DNA of 64,000 bases from Cellulosimicrobium funkei (GTDB lineage Bacteria > Actinomycetota > Actinomycetes > Actinomycetales > Cellulomonadaceae). Location: positions 186,001 through 250,000 of the forward strand of contig NZ_JNBQ01000001.1 in NCBI RefSeq assembly GCF_001019615.1, given 5' to 3'. The notes below the pieces were generated by a model, which had not been told where the DNA came from, made no database searches, and worked only from the letters and a program-made list of their open reading frames with translations. Shown here one piece after another: positions 9,060 to 19,210 of this stretch (position 1 is the first letter of the stretch; the number at the start of each line of letters is the position of its first letter). The translations under genes were made by a program, and so were the position numbers.

Positions 9060-9088
9060 TTGAGGCAGCCCGGTCCGCCACGTACCGT
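9060..9088 (+). promoter_or_regulatory. candidate promoter for the GH92 gene
   Basis: TTGAGG (9060-9065) and TACCGT (9083-9088) are separated by 17 bases, a good match to an actinobacterial SigA-type promoter. It lies 52 bases upstream of the GTG start, which has an AAGGAG SD at 9128-9133. The rest of the 282-base intergenic gap (8859-9140) shows no gene. Confidence 0.45.
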
Positions 9089-9140
9089 GGGCGCGGCGAG
9101 GCGGAGCAGCCTCGGCACGACCCCCCCAAGGAGAACTCTC

Positions 9141-12100
9141 GTGGCCAGACCATCTGCCGCGCGTCTTGACAGCGCTGTCGGACGACGCGGGGCCAGCCCG
9201 ACGTCCGACCCCCACCCCCGACGAGGCGGTCGCAGCCGGCTCGTGGGTGCCCTCGCGGGCGCCCTCACCGCCGCGCTCGCGGTCGGCGTCCTGCCGCCCG
9301 CCGCCGCGGTCGCGGCCCCCGCGGCGAACGCCGCCGAGAGCGACCTCGCGTCGCTCGTCGACGTGTTCGTCGGCACCGAGGGCGACTACGGCAACGACAT
9401 GCCGGCCGCGCAGGCGCCCAACGGCCTCGCGAAGGTGAACCCGCGCACCATGCCGGGGCGCAACAACACCGGCTACGACTACGCGCAGTCGAAGATCTCG
9501 GGCTTCACGCACACCAACCTCGACGGGGTGGGGGGCTCCGGCGGCGGCGGTGACATCCTCGTGGTCCCGACGTCGGGGTCGTACACCGCGCGGCCGGGCA
9601 CGGGCACGTACGCGCACCCGTTCTCGCACGACGACGAGCAGGCCGGCCCGGGCTCCTACGCCGTCGGGCTCGGCAACATCGCGGGCAAGGACGGCGCGAT
9701 CGCGGCCGCGCCGGGCACGATCGAGGCCGAGGTCGCGGCGACCACGCGCTCGGGCGTGCACCGCTACGCGTTCCCCGAGGGCTCGACGCCGAGCCTCGTC
9801 GTCGACCTCGAGACCAACAACACGAGCCGCCGGTCGTCGTCGGTGCAGGTCGAGACGCGCGCGGACGGCACCGTGGAGCTGTCCGGGCAGGTCACGGGCT
9901 ACTTCTACAACGCCGCCTACACGCTGTACTACACCGCGCGCACGCTCCAGCCCGCGACGGTGCAGACGTGGGGCGACGACGACAAGCTCGTCGACGCCAC
10001 GGCCCAGGACGGCGTCGACACCGGCGCGATCCTCACGTTCGACCCGGCCGACGCGGGGGACGTCGGCCTGCAGGTCACGCTGTCGCCGGTGAGCGTCGAG
10101 CAGGCGCGGATCGACCAGCAGGTCGAGCTCGGGGACCTGTCCTTCGACGCGATCCGTGACCGCACGCGCGCCGAGTGGAACGCGACGCTCGGGCGGGTCG
10201 CGATCGACGCCTCGACGGCGACCGACCCGACGGGCGAGCTCCAGAAGCTCTTCTACACGCACCTCTACCGCATGTTCGCGATGCCGATGAACGCGACGAG
10301 CACCTCGGGGACGTACCGCGGGGTCGACGGCGCGGTGCACGCCGCGCAGGGCTTCACGTACTACGACTCGTGGGCCACGTGGGACGACTTCCGCAAGTTC
10401 TCCGTCATCGCCTACATCGACCCGGCGCTGTACCGCGACATGGTGCAGTCGCTCGTCTACCTGTTCGCCGACGCCGAGGCGACCGGCACGGGCAGCGGCC
10501 TCGGCGGGTTCGTGCACTCGGTCCCGACCGTCCGCTGGGAGCGGTCGTCCGTCGTGGTCGCGGACGCGATCGCCAAGGGCTTCGACGGGTTCGACCGCCT
10601 CGACGAGGCATACCCGGCGCTCAAGCGGCTCGTGGGGCAGTACAGCGCGGACGAGCTCCAGCGCGGCTACGTGGCGGGCAACCCCGGCGCGTCCGTGCAG
10701 CGCGGCTACGACCAGTACGGCCTGTCCGTGATCGCGGACGAGCTGGGCCTGACGGACGAGGCGCAGACGATGCGCGAGCAGGCGTCGTGGCCGATCGAGA
10801 AGCTCACCAAGCCGGGTGCGTGGACCGCGGCCGACGGCACGCAGGTCGGCCTCCTCACCCCGCGCGCCGCCGACGGCTCGTGGCAGAGCGCCGACTACGC
10901 GAAGTTCGAGGCCGCGAGCCTCTACCAGGGCACGCTGTGGCAGTACCACTGGTACGACGCGTACGACATGGACGCGCTCGTCGAGGCGATGGGCGGCCCC
11001 GAGGCCGCACGGCTCGCGATGCGCCACATGTTCGGTGAGCACGCGCCGGACGACGGCACGGCCATGCTCCACTCGAACGCCAACGAGATCGACCTCCAGG
11101 CGCCGTACCTCTTCAACTACACGGGCGAGCCGAGCCTCACCCAGAAGTGGACGCGCGCGATCTACACGCAGGAGACCTGGAACCGATACATCGCGACGGG
11201 CTCCTCCAGCGCCGTCCCGAGCGGCGGCGGCGAGTTCACGCCGCCCGTGAAGACGAAGGTCTACCAGCTCGACCCGCGCGGCATGCTCCCCACGATGGAC
11301 AACGACGCCGGCACGATGTCGACGATGTTCGTCGCCGCGGCCGTCGGGCTGTTCCCGGTGACCGCCGGCTCGTCCGAGTTCCAGATCGGGTCGCCGTTCT
11401 TCGACGCCACGACGATCACCTACGACGACGGCAGCGCCTTCACGGTGACGGCCGACGGCGTCTCCGAGGACGCGTTCTACGTCCAGTCCGCGACGCTCGA
11501 CGGTGCACCGTTCGGCAACACGTGGGTCGACTACGGGACCGTGATCGGGGGCGCGGACCTCGCGTTCCGCATGGGCGAGCAGCCGAGCGACTGGGGCACG
11601 GACACCGAGCCCGCGTTCTCGATGAGCACCGCCACCGACGAGCCGGCCGAGGGCCCGCGCGTCAGCGCCGACCCCACGACCGTGCAGACCGGCGACGGCG
11701 GCGCTCTCGACGCGACCGTGACGCTCACCCTCGACGGCGCGCGGCTCGCCGCGTCCGCCGGCACGGACCTCGTGGCGAGCGGGGCGGCGAGCGTCGTCGG
11801 GCTGCCCGACGGCGTCGCCGCGGCCGTGACGGTCGCGTCGCCGACCGCGCTCACCGTCTCCCTGACGGGGACGGCGTCCGCCGACGCGCGCTTCTACGTC
11901 CACCTGGGCGACGGCGCGCTCGCCGACGGCGTCGCCGCGTCGTCGCTGCGCGGGCAGGGCGTCTCGGTGCTCTCCCCGCTCCGCCTGTCCGTGGCGTCCG
12001 CCGAGCGTGACGCGCTCGCCGGGCTCGTCGACGACGCCGTGCTCGTGCGGCACGGGAACTACTCCTCGGTGACGTTCGACCGGTTCTCCACCGCGCTGAC

Positions 12101-14270
12101 GAAGGCGCAGGAGGCTCTCGGTGACGAGTCCGCGACGAGCATCGCGCTGCGGTTCGCGGCCGACCGGCTCGGCGCGGCGATCGATGCGCTCGACCTCACG
12201 GGCGGCGGCTACCGCACGCTCGAGGCCGAGCAGTCCGAGGCGTGGTCGGGCGGCGAGCTGAAGAACGAGGCGAACAGCTCGTCCGGCAACCTCGGTGGCG
12301 TGCGCTCCGGGTCGTGGGTGCAGTACCGCGACATGACCTTCGAGACCGCCGCCGGGGACACCCCGCCGCGCTTCCTCACGGTCCGGTACGACACGAGCTT
12401 CGCCCCGACGGACACGCCGAGCACCGTGCGCGTGCACGCCGGCGACGTGAGTGGCCCCGTGGTCGCGACCGTGGACCTCAAGGGCACCAGCGGCTGGGGC
12501 AAGTACACCGAGGTGACGGCGGAGCTCGGCGACGTGCAGGCCCTGGTCGACGCGAAGGTCGTGACGTTCGAGCTCCTCGCGCCGTCGGGCCGGAGCTGGG
12601 TCGGCAACTTCGACTGGTTCCGGTTCAGCGCTGAGGATCCGACGGCCCCGGGCCAGCCGGGCGAGTCCCCGACCGTGACGATCCAGGCCGAGGACTGGAC
12701 CGCGAACTCCGGTCGCGGGCTCAAGAAGGAGTCCTCGACGTGGACGAGCGGGCCGGTGACGAACGTCGGCGGCACCGCGGACGGTGACTGGATCGCCTAC
12801 GGCGAGGTCGACCTCGGTGAGCTCCCGCTCGGCGAGCTGTCGGTCCACTACGTGCACAACTCCAACCGGTCCGGGAAGAACTCGGCGCTGTCGGTGTACC
12901 TCGACGCGTTCGACCCGGCGAACCCGGGCGAGCCGTTCGTCACCGTGCCGCTGCCGACGACCGGGTCGAGCTGGACCGCCGACGGGACGGCGACCGTCGT
13001 CCTGCCGGAGACGGTGCAGGGGACGCACGAGGTGTTCGTGCGCCTGACGACCGAGCCGTACGCCGACCACCCGTACGTCGCGAACCTCGACAGCCTGACG
13101 TTCTCGCCGGGCGGCCCGACGTCGGTCGTCGTCGAGTCCGAGGCCTGGACGTCGAACTCCGGCCGCGGGCTGAAGAACGAGAGCTCGACGTGGACGAGCG
13201 GACCGGTGACGAACGTCGGCGGCACCGCGGACGGCGACTGGCTCGCGTACGGCGAGATCGACCTCGGCTCCGCCGCGCTCGACCAGCTCGCCGTGCACTA
13301 CGTCCACAACTCCAACCGGTCAGGTCGGAACTCCGCGCTGTCGGTGTACCTCGACGCGTTCGACCCGGCGAACCCGGGCGAGCCGTTCGTCACCGTCCCG
13401 CTGGCGAACACCGGGTCGAGCTGGACGACGGACGGGACCGCCGTCGTCGACCTGCCGAGCACGGTGCGCGGCAAGCACCAGGTGTGGGTGCGCCTGTCCA
13501 CCGAGGCGTACGCCGACCACCCGTACGTCGCGAACCTCGACAGCATGCGGTTCTTCACCGACGCGTACGACGTCGAGGCTCCCTCCACGGACACCGCGGC
13601 GCTCGCCGCGTCCGTCGAGGACGCCGAGGCGTTCGAGGCGGAGATCGACCGCTACGGCCGGATCGACGCGGGCGTCTTCACGCGGGAGCTCGCCGCCGCA
13701 CGGTCGCTTCTCTCGGACGCCGGCGCCACCCAGGCGCAGGTCGACGAGCGGGCACGGCGCCTCGGGCTGGCGACCGACCAGCTCGTGCCGGCCGAGCGCC
13801 GTCGTCTCGAGAACCTCGTGACGAGCGCGGAGGCCCTGACCGACGACGGGTACAGCCCCGAGTCGTGGCAGGCGTTCCGCACGGCGCTCGCCGCGGCGAC
13901 CGAGACCCGGGACGACGCCGCGGCGTCGGACGAGGCGCTGCGCGACGCACGCCTCGCGCTCCAGGGTGCGATCGACGGCCTGGAGGAGCCGGCCGACATC
14001 GAGCTCGTCGAGGTCACGCTCACCCCGCGCTGCCTCGCCGGCAAGCCGTACGTCGCGGTCCGCGCGGTGAACGTCTCCGACGCCGCGGTGGACGTCGAGC
14101 TCGCCTCGGCGCTCGGGGCCAAGACGTTCACGGGCGTCGCGCCCGGAGCGAACGCCTACCAGTCGTTCGCGGCGCGCGGCGCGACCGGTGACCTCGTGGT
14201 CACCGTGACCGCCACCGGTCCGGACGGCGAGCAGACGGTCGAGCAGACGGTCACCGTCCCGACCTGCTGA
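9141..14270 (+). CDS. secreted GH92 alpha-mannosidase with CBM6 modules
   Basis: 1709 residues. GTG start with AAGGAG SD; long signal peptide (hydrophobic LVGALAGALTAALAVGVL, cut near AANA-AE). The GH92 region spans about residues 70-800: VDVFVGTEGDYGNDMPAAQAP, the Glu649 segment HSNANEIDLQAPYLFNYTGEP (catalytic acid position) and LPTMDNDAGTMSTMF with Asp720/Asp722 (base position), then VGLFPVTAGSSEFQIGSPFF. Next come an Ig-like stretch and a FIVAR-like helix, three CBM6-like modules (about 1025-1170, 1180-1325, 1329-1475), more FIVAR helices (1486-1615), and a C-terminal domain shared with the protein at 47147. GH92 enzymes are calcium-dependent exo-alpha-mannosidases; the likely substrate is yeast/fungal mannan. 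It has its own terminator. Confidence 0.93.
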   Translation: MARPSAARLDSAVGRRGASPTSDPHPRRGGRSRLVGALAGALTAALAVGVLPPAAAVAAPAANAAESDLASLVDVFVGTEGDYGNDMPAAQAPNGLAKVNPRTMPGRNNTGYDYAQSKISGFTHTNLDGVGGSGGGGDILVVPTSGSYTARPGTGTYAHPFSHDDEQAGPGSYAVGLGNIAGKDGAIAAAPGTIEAEVAATTRSGVHRYAFPEGSTPSLVVDLETNNTSRRSSSVQVETRADGTVELSGQVTGYFYNAAYTLYYTARTLQPATVQTWGDDDKLVDATAQDGVDTGAILTFDPADAGDVGLQVTLSPVSVEQARIDQQVELGDLSFDAIRDRTRAEWNATLGRVAIDASTATDPTGELQKLFYTHLYRMFAMPMNATSTSGTYRGVDGAVHAAQGFTYYDSWATWDDFRKFSVIAYIDPALYRDMVQSLVYLFADAEATGTGSGLGGFVHSVPTVRWERSSVVVADAIAKGFDGFDRLDEAYPALKRLVGQYSADELQRGYVAGNPGASVQRGYDQYGLSVIADELGLTDEAQTMREQASWPIEKLTKPGAWTAADGTQVGLLTPRAADGSWQSADYAKFEAASLYQGTLWQYHWYDAYDMDALVEAMGGPEAARLAMRHMFGEHAPDDGTAMLHSNANEIDLQAPYLFNYTGEPSLTQKWTRAIYTQETWNRYIATGSSSAVPSGGGEFTPPVKTKVYQLDPRGMLPTMDNDAGTMSTMFVAAAVGLFPVTAGSSEFQIGSPFFDATTITYDDGSAFTVTADGVSEDAFYVQSATLDGAPFGNTWVDYGTVIGGADLAFRMGEQPSDWGTDTEPAFSMSTATDEPAEGPRVSADPTTVQTGDGGALDATVTLTLDGARLAASAGTDLVASGAASVVGLPDGVAAAVTVASPTALTVSLTGTASADARFYVHLGDGALADGVAASSLRGQGVSVLSPLRLSVASAERDALAGLVDDAVLVRHGNYSSVTFDRFSTALTKAQEALGDESATSIALRFAADRLGAAIDALDLTGGGYRTLEAEQSEAWSGGELKNEANSSSGNLGGVRSGSWVQYRDMTFETAAGDTPPRFLTVRYDTSFAPTDTPSTVRVHAGDVSGPVVATVDLKGTSGWGKYTEVTAELGDVQALVDAKVVTFELLAPSGRSWVGNFDWFRFSAEDPTAPGQPGESPTVTIQAEDWTANSGRGLKKESSTWTSGPVTNVGGTADGDWIAYGEVDLGELPLGELSVHYVHNSNRSGKNSALSVYLDAFDPANPGEPFVTVPLPTTGSSWTADGTATVVLPETVQGTHEVFVRLTTEPYADHPYVANLDSLTFSPGGPTSVVVESEAWTSNSGRGLKNESSTWTSGPVTNVGGTADGDWLAYGEIDLGSAALDQLAVHYVHNSNRSGRNSALSVYLDAFDPANPGEPFVTVPLANTGSSWTTDGTAVVDLPSTVRGKHQVWVRLSTEAYADHPYVANLDSMRFFTDAYDVEAPSTDTAALAASVEDAEAFEAEIDRYGRIDAGVFTRELAAARSLLSDAGATQAQVDERARRLGLATDQLVPAERRRLENLVTSAEALTDDGYSPESWQAFRTALAAATETRDDAAASDEALRDARLALQGAIDGLEEPADIELVEVTLTPRCLAGKPYVAVRAVNVSDAAVDVELASALGAKTFTGVAPGANAYQSFAARGATGDLVVTVTATGPDGEQTVEQTVTVPTC
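12676..13554 (+). repeat. 450-base tandem duplication encoding two CBM6-like modules
   Basis: The stretches 12676-13125 and 13126-13554 align at a constant offset of 450 bases and are nearly identical at the DNA level over long runs (for example tggacgagcgg-ccggtgacg at 12741 and 13191, and the repeated ctgtcggtgtacctcgacg). Both encode SNSGRGLKxESSTWTSGPVT and the downstream YADHPYVANLDS. The high DNA identity suggests a recent in-frame duplication or ongoing gene conversion. Confidence 0.9.
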
Positions 14271-14280
14271 CCGCACCCGA

Positions 14281-14319
14281 CGTGCCCGCGTCACGGCCTC
14301 ACGCCGTGACGCGGGCACG
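14281..14319 (+). terminator. intrinsic terminator-like hairpin after GH92 gene
   Basis: A perfect 17-base stem (14281-14297 with 14303-14319) encloses a 5-base loop, starting 10 bases after the stop codon. No T-run follows, which is usual for high-GC actinobacteria. Confidence 0.8.
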
Positions 14320-14383
14320 GTCGTCTCTCGGGACGGGAGCGCGAGCGTCGCGTGAGGAGGTCACGCTCTGGAAGAGTCGGAGT

Positions 14384-14620
14384 GTGGCCAAGTGGACGTG
14401 CACGTGTGGAGTGACCATTCGGTCGAGTGGACCCATCCCGAACCCGATCGAATGGCTGCTGGTGTCGGATACGGACTTCGACGAGTTCAGTGGGCGGGCA
14501 ACTGCCGACGACGTCTACGCCGCCGCTCAGCATGCGTTCCGATGCCCGACGTGCGATCGGCTGCACGTCTTCTGGTCCGGACTGGCAGAACCGTCGACCG
14601 TCTACACGCGCGAGGGCTGA
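14384..14620 (+). CDS. small Cys-pair (zinc-ribbon-like) protein of unknown function
   Basis: 78 residues from the GTG before AKWTCTCG; an upstream extension is open but not protein-like. Two Cys pairs are visible, CTCG near residue 6 and CPTC near residue 57, separated by GPIPNPIEWLLVSDTDFDEF and AAQHAFRC. The pairs suggest one structural zinc site. Single-copy small proteins with IPNPxEWLxxSD and CPxCxRLxxFW patterns are known in many bacteria, but I do not know a function. It stands alone between the GH92 terminator and the convergent DNA ligase gene. Confidence 0.6.
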   Translation: MAKWTCTCGVTIRSSGPIPNPIEWLLVSDTDFDEFSGRATADDVYAAAQHAFRCPTCDRLHVFWSGLAEPSTVYTREG

Positions 14621-14750
14621 TGCCTTCAGGTGATGTCGGGACCCGGTCGGCAAGCCACGCTTGATCTCCGGTCCCGGTTCACAGGCGAACCGGAGAGTTC
14701 GCTCGGTTGCCCGATGCGCAGTCGAGAACCCCGGCCGTCCGGGCACTCGG

Positions 14751-16415
14751 TCACGTGCTCAGGTACGACCGGACCGTGTCGATCGTGTCGGCCTCGGCGG
14801 CGGTCTTGTCGTCGCGGTAGCGCAGCACGCGCGCGAACCGGAGCGCGAGGCCGCCGGGATAGCGGGTGGAGCGCTGGAGCCCGTCGAACGCGATCTCGAC
14901 GACCTGCTCGGGCCGCACGTGCACGACGTACCCGTCGTCAGAGGTCTCGAGCTCGCGGAACCGGCGGGTCTGCCACTCCAGCATCTCGTCCGTCATGCCC
15001 TTGAACGTCTTGCCGAGCATGACGAACCCGCCGTCGGGGTCGCGCGCGCCGAGCCAGATGTTCGAGAGCCACCCCCGGCGCCGGCCCGAGCCCTGCTCGA
15101 CAGCGAGCACGACGAGGTCGAGCGTGTGCCGCGGCTTGACCTTGACCCAGCCCGCGCCGCGCCGCCCGGCCGCGTAGGGGGTGTCGAGCGACTTCACGAC
15201 GACGCCCTCCTGCCCCTCGGCCACGGCGCCCTCGAAGAACGCGGCCGCGGCGTCGGCGTCGTCGGTGACGAGGCGCCGGACGGCGTGCGTCCCGGCCACA
15301 TCGTCGAGCACCGCGAGCCGGTCGCGCAGCGGCTCGTCGAGCAGGTCGCGGCCGTCGACGTGCAGCACGTCGAAGAAGAACGGCGACAGCTCGAGCGAGG
15401 CCGCGAGCTCGGCCTCCTCGGCGGCGCTGCGCTCGCCCTGGGTCGCGGAGCGGGCGGCGGTCTCCTGGAACGGGCGCGGGACGCCGTCGGGCCCGACGAC
15501 GAGCGCCTCGCCGTCGAGCACGAGGGTCCGGGCCGGGAGGGCCCGGGCCGCGGCGACGATCTCCGGGACGCGCTCGGTGATGTCGTCGAGCGAGCGCGTG
15601 AACACGCGCACGTCGTCCCCGTCGCGGTGCACCTGGATGCGGATCCCGTCGAGCTTTACGTCCACGGCCACGGCGGTGCCCGACGGCGGGTGGTCGCCCG
15701 CGTCGTCGTCGCTGCCCGTCGCCGGGCCGGCGCCCAGCTTCTCGAGCGCGGCGCCGACGTCGGGCGCGGACTGCGCGAGCATCGGCCGGACGGGGCGGCC
15801 GACCGTGAGCCGGAACGTCGCGAGGGCCTCGGTCGCGGCTTCGGGGCTCCCGGCCGTGAGCGCGGCGCGCGCGACCGGTCCCGTCGCTCCGGCGAGCATG
15901 ACCGCGCGGCGCACCGCGTCGGCGGGGACCCCGGCGGCCTCGGCGACGGCGTCGACCACGACCGAGTCCAGCGCGCCCTGCCGCAGCTCGCCCGAGACGA
16001 GCCCCGCGAGGAGCGACTGCTCCCGCGCCGTCGCGGCACCGAACAGCGCGCCGGCCTCGGCCTGGCGGGCCGTCGCCGAGCCCGGGCCGGAGAGGTCGGC
16101 CATGCGGGCGAACGCGGCGTCGACGGCCGTCAGCGTGAGGCTCGGCTCCTCGGCCGGGGTGGGCAGGTCGCGTAGGGAACGCCACCCGAGCCCCGTGCGG
16201 CGCTGGCGCAGCTCGCCCGCGAGGTACGCGACGGCGATCTCGACCTCGTCGCGCCTGCCTCCGTCGCCGCCGTCGTCGGTGTCGCCAGCGGTGCCGGACG
16301 GGCCGGCGTCGGCGGCGACGCGGCGCAGCAGGTCCGCGATGGCCGCGCGCTTGGCGAGGCGCGAGCGCGTGGCGGCGACGGCGTCGGACGTGGCGGCGAC
16401 CTCGGCGAGCAGCAT
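14751..16415 (-). CDS. ATP-dependent DNA ligase (LigB-like)
   Basis: 554 residues. Residues 1-200 form the helical N-terminal domain of LigB-type ligases ([55 protein letters not shown]). The adenylation domain begins at [15 protein letters not shown] with the nucleotidyl-accepting Lys254 (KxDG). [22 protein letters not shown] and [25 protein letters not shown] are later nucleotidyltransferase motifs, followed by the OB-fold end ([21 protein letters not shown]). It seals nicks using ATP, in addition to the NAD-dependent essential ligase expected elsewhere. No Ku, polymerase or nuclease domain is attached, so it is not LigD. It is monocistronic. Confidence 0.9.
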   Translation of the reverse strand: MLLAEVAATSDAVAATRSRLAKRAAIADLLRRVAADAGPSGTAGDTDDGGDGGRRDEVEIAVAYLAGELRQRRTGLGWRSLRDLPTPAEEPSLTLTAVDAAFARMADLSGPGSATARQAEAGALFGAATAREQSLLAGLVSGELRQGALDSVVVDAVAEAAGVPADAVRRAVMLAGATGPVARAALTAGSPEAATEALATFRLTVGRPVRPMLAQSAPDVGAALEKLGAGPATGSDDDAGDHPPSGTAVAVDVKLDGIRIQVHRDGDDVRVFTRSLDDITERVPEIVAAARALPARTLVLDGEALVVGPDGVPRPFQETAARSATQGERSAAEEAELAASLELSPFFFDVLHVDGRDLLDEPLRDRLAVLDDVAGTHAVRRLVTDDADAAAAFFEGAVAEGQEGVVVKSLDTPYAAGRRGAGWVKVKPRHTLDLVVLAVEQGSGRRRGWLSNIWLGARDPDGGFVMLGKTFKGMTDEMLEWQTRRFRELETSDDGYVVHVRPEQVVEIAFDGLQRSTRYPGGLALRFARVLRYRDDKTAAEADTIDTVRSYLST

Positions 16416-16464
16416 GCTCCATCCTCACGCCGACCACCCACGTCCGCCCGCGCTCCCTCCGGTG

Positions 16465-16567
16465 CCGGACCCGGGGTCGCTCCCGACGATCGCAGCCCCG
16501 TGGGGAGGAACCCCGGGTTCGGCGGCCCGGGGGAGCGCCCGATCGGGAGCGAGCCCCGGTTCGGCGG
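16465..16567. repeat. palindromic GC-rich repeat cluster (family copies A1 and A2)
   Basis: Between two genes, the core CCCGGGGT...CTCCC (16470-16484) is mirrored by GGGGAGGAACCCCGGG (16502-16517). A second GGGAGCGAGCCCCGG copy follows at 16545-16559. Both right ends run into GGTTCGGCGGC. The same ends occur at 45977-46002, and related arms at 54058-54099 and 57288-57347. Confidence 0.6.
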
Positions 16568-16587
16568 CGCGGGACGCCGGCGGCCGG

Positions 16588-17597
<1,010 letters not shown>

Positions 17598-17601
<4 letters not shown>

Positions 17602-18014
17602 CGCCGTACCTCGGCATCCACAGCGTCCCCGGCGGTGGGGGAGGATCCGTCGAGCGCGGCGTGCGCGTCGTCGGCGTGGTGCGCGGGATGGTCGTCGACG
17701 GCGTGCTGCGCCTGGAAGACCGCCTGGGTCACGAGCGTGCGCGCGTGCTCGTCGACGAGCGAGTAGAAGACGCGGTTGCCCTCCTGGCGCGCGCGCACGA
17801 TGCGGCCCCAGCGGAGCTTGGCGAGGTGCTGCGAGACCGCCGTCGGGGACTTGCCGACGATCTCCGCGAGCGCGTTGACCGGCAGCTCGGTGTCGCGCAG
17901 GGCGAGGACGATCCGGACCCGCGTCGCGTCCGCGAGCAGCGAGAACACCTCCGCCGCGAGCTCGACGTACTGACTGTCGACCCCGAAGGTGCACGCCTTC
18001 GTATCTTCACGCAT
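17598..18014 (-). CDS. ArsR-family metal-sensing repressor
   Basis: 138 residues. Winged helix: FSLLADATRVRIVLALRDTELPVNALAEIVGKSPTAVSQHLAKLRWGRIVRARQEGNRVFYSL. The alpha-5 segment DEHARTLVTQAVFQAQH has the Asp/His pattern of zinc/nickel/cobalt sensors (CzrA/NmtR-like). The C-terminal tail (DDHPAHHADDAH) is His-rich and could add ligands. Apo protein would bind the inverted repeat that overlaps its own start and release it on metal binding, turning on itself and the coupled CDF exporter. Which metal it senses cannot be told from sequence. Confidence 0.88.
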
Positions 18015-18024
18015 ACGCAGATAC
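18001..18024. promoter_or_regulatory. candidate ArsR operator
   Basis: The inverted repeat GTATCT-N12-AGATAC spans the start codon (18014) of the ArsR gene. ArsR-family operators are typically 12-2-12 imperfect palindromes at the promoter or start. Overlap with the ATG also suggests a short or absent leader. Confidence 0.55.
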
Positions 18025-18068
18025 TAACGGAAGGCGCCGCGGCCCGTGGCGCCGTGTTGATACATGGT

Positions 18069-18096
18069 TTCATGAATACATGGGAGCGTGTACTGT
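18069..18096 (+). promoter_or_regulatory. candidate leaderless promoter and repeat for CmtR-like gene
   Basis: TTCATG (18069-18074) and TACTGT (18091-18096) are 16 bases apart; the ATG at 18104 is 7 bases after the -10 element, which predicts transcription starting at or next to the start codon. The direct repeat ATACATGG (18060-18067, 18076-18083) and the palindrome TTCATGAA (18069-18076) overlap it and may be the operator. Confidence 0.45.
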
Positions 18097-18103
18097 CGCG
18101 TGC

Positions 18104-18439
18104 ATGGTCGAGACGGTCACGCTCACCCACACCGCGGCGCTCGCGCGGCTGGGACACGCCCTGTCGGACGAGACGCGCACGCGGGTCCTGCTCGCGCTGC
18201 GGGAGGCGCCGGCCTACCCGTCCGACCTCGCCGACGCGCTCGGCGTCTCGCGCCAGGTGATGTCGAACCAGCTCGCGTGCCTGCGCGGGTGCGGGCTCGT
18301 CGAGGCGATCCCCGACGGCCGTCGCACCTGGTACCGCCTCGCGGACCCCCACCTGGCCCCCGCCCTCGACGACCTGCTGCGGCTCGTCGTCCAGGTCGAC
18401 CCCACGTGCTGCGGCCCCGACGGGTGCACGTGCTCATGA
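18104..18439 (+). CDS. CmtR-like Cd/Pb-sensing ArsR-family repressor
   Basis: 111 residues from the ATG in MVETVTL; an in-frame ATG at 18080 would add MGACTVAC with two more Cys. The winged helix (LGHALSDETRTRVLLALREAPAYPSDLADALGVSRQVMSNQL) is followed by ACLRGCGLV, the two-Cys DNA-recognition-helix site known in Mycobacterium CmtR (Cys57/Cys61). CmtR's third ligand is a C-terminal Cys; here the tail ends DPTCCGPDGCTCS, with four Cys. Expected role: Cd/Pb-responsive repressor of the coupled CDF gene (ATGA overlap). Confidence 0.88.
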   Translation: MVETVTLTHTAALARLGHALSDETRTRVLLALREAPAYPSDLADALGVSRQVMSNQLACLRGCGLVEAIPDGRRTWYRLADPHLAPALDDLLRLVVQVDPTCCGPDGCTCS

Positions 18440-19173
18440 CGTCCGTCTCGATCGGCCGCACGCCGCCCGGACCCGCTGCCCCGACCGCCACGCGTCGTGC
18501 CGTCCTCGAGCGGAGGGTCCGGGGGGTCGTCGCGGCGACGATCACGTGGAACGTCGTCGAGGCGGTCGTCGCGATCACCGCGGGCCGCGTCGCGTCGTCG
18601 GCCGCGCTCGTCGGGTTCGGGCTCGACTCGCTCGTCGAGGTGCTCTCCGCCACCGCGGTGGCCTGGCAGTTCGCCGCGCCCGACCCGCACCGGCGCGAGC
18701 GGGCCGCGCTGCGCGTCATCGCGGTGTCGTTCTTCGGCCTCGCGGTCTTCGTCTCCGTCGACGCCGTCCGGTCGCTGCTCGGCGCTGCCGAGCCCGAGCA
18801 TTCCGTCGTGGGCATCTGGCTCGCGGCGCTGAGCCTCGTCGTCATGCCGTTCCTGTCGTGGTTCGAGCGCCGCACGGGCCGCGAGCTCGGGTCGGCGTCC
18901 GCCGTCGCGGACTCGAGGCAGACGCTCCTGTGCACGTACCTGTCGGCGGTTCTGCTCGTCGGGCTCGTGCTCAACGCGACCCTCGGGTGGTCCTGGGCGG
19001 ACCCGGTCGCCGCCCTCGTCATCGCTGCCGTCGCCGTCAAGGAGGGCGTCGAGGCCTGGCGCGGGGACGCGTGCTGCGCGCCCGCCGCGGCGCTGGTCTG
19101 CGAGGGCGAGGCAGCCACCTGCGCCGACGGGTGCTGCGCGCCCCGGGGCGACGGGCCGACGTCGCGCCCCTGA
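18436..19173 (+). CDS. cation diffusion facilitator-like transporter with Cys-rich tail
   Basis: 245 residues; its ATG overlaps the stop of the CmtR-like gene. About five to six transmembrane helices are visible. The family site in helix 2 reads LVGFGLDSLVEVLSA, with FxxD in place of HxxxD, and SAVADSRQTLLCTYLSAVL carries the second site. This is the short CDF-related group found beside CmtR-type regulators. The cytosolic tail has paired Cys (DACCAPAAALVCEGEAATCADGCCAP in short segments), suggesting soft-metal delivery (Cd, Pb or Zn). There is no large C-terminal CDF domain. Confidence 0.85.
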   Translation: MTSVSIGRTPPGPAAPTATRRAVLERRVRGVVAATITWNVVEAVVAITAGRVASSAALVGFGLDSLVEVLSATAVAWQFAAPDPHRRERAALRVIAVSFFGLAVFVSVDAVRSLLGAAEPEHSVVGIWLAALSLVVMPFLSWFERRTGRELGSASAVADSRQTLLCTYLSAVLLVGLVLNATLGWSWADPVAALVIAAVAVKEGVEAWRGDACCAPAAALVCEGEAATCADGCCAPRGDGPTSRP

Positions 19174-19210
19174 GCGCTCGTGGTCCTGCCGCGGGCTCTA
19201 CGATCACGAC

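Noticed and set aside
7974-13307. 1777-codon minus-strand frame running from the GH92 gene into the DUF4397 gene
   Set aside because: Only the last 294 codons (from ATG 8858) are protein-like; the remainder is antisense to GH92.
14665-14696. Stem TCTCCGG/CCGGAGA as terminator after the 78-residue gene
   Set aside because: Stem is interrupted and short; too weak to call, though it could still act as one.
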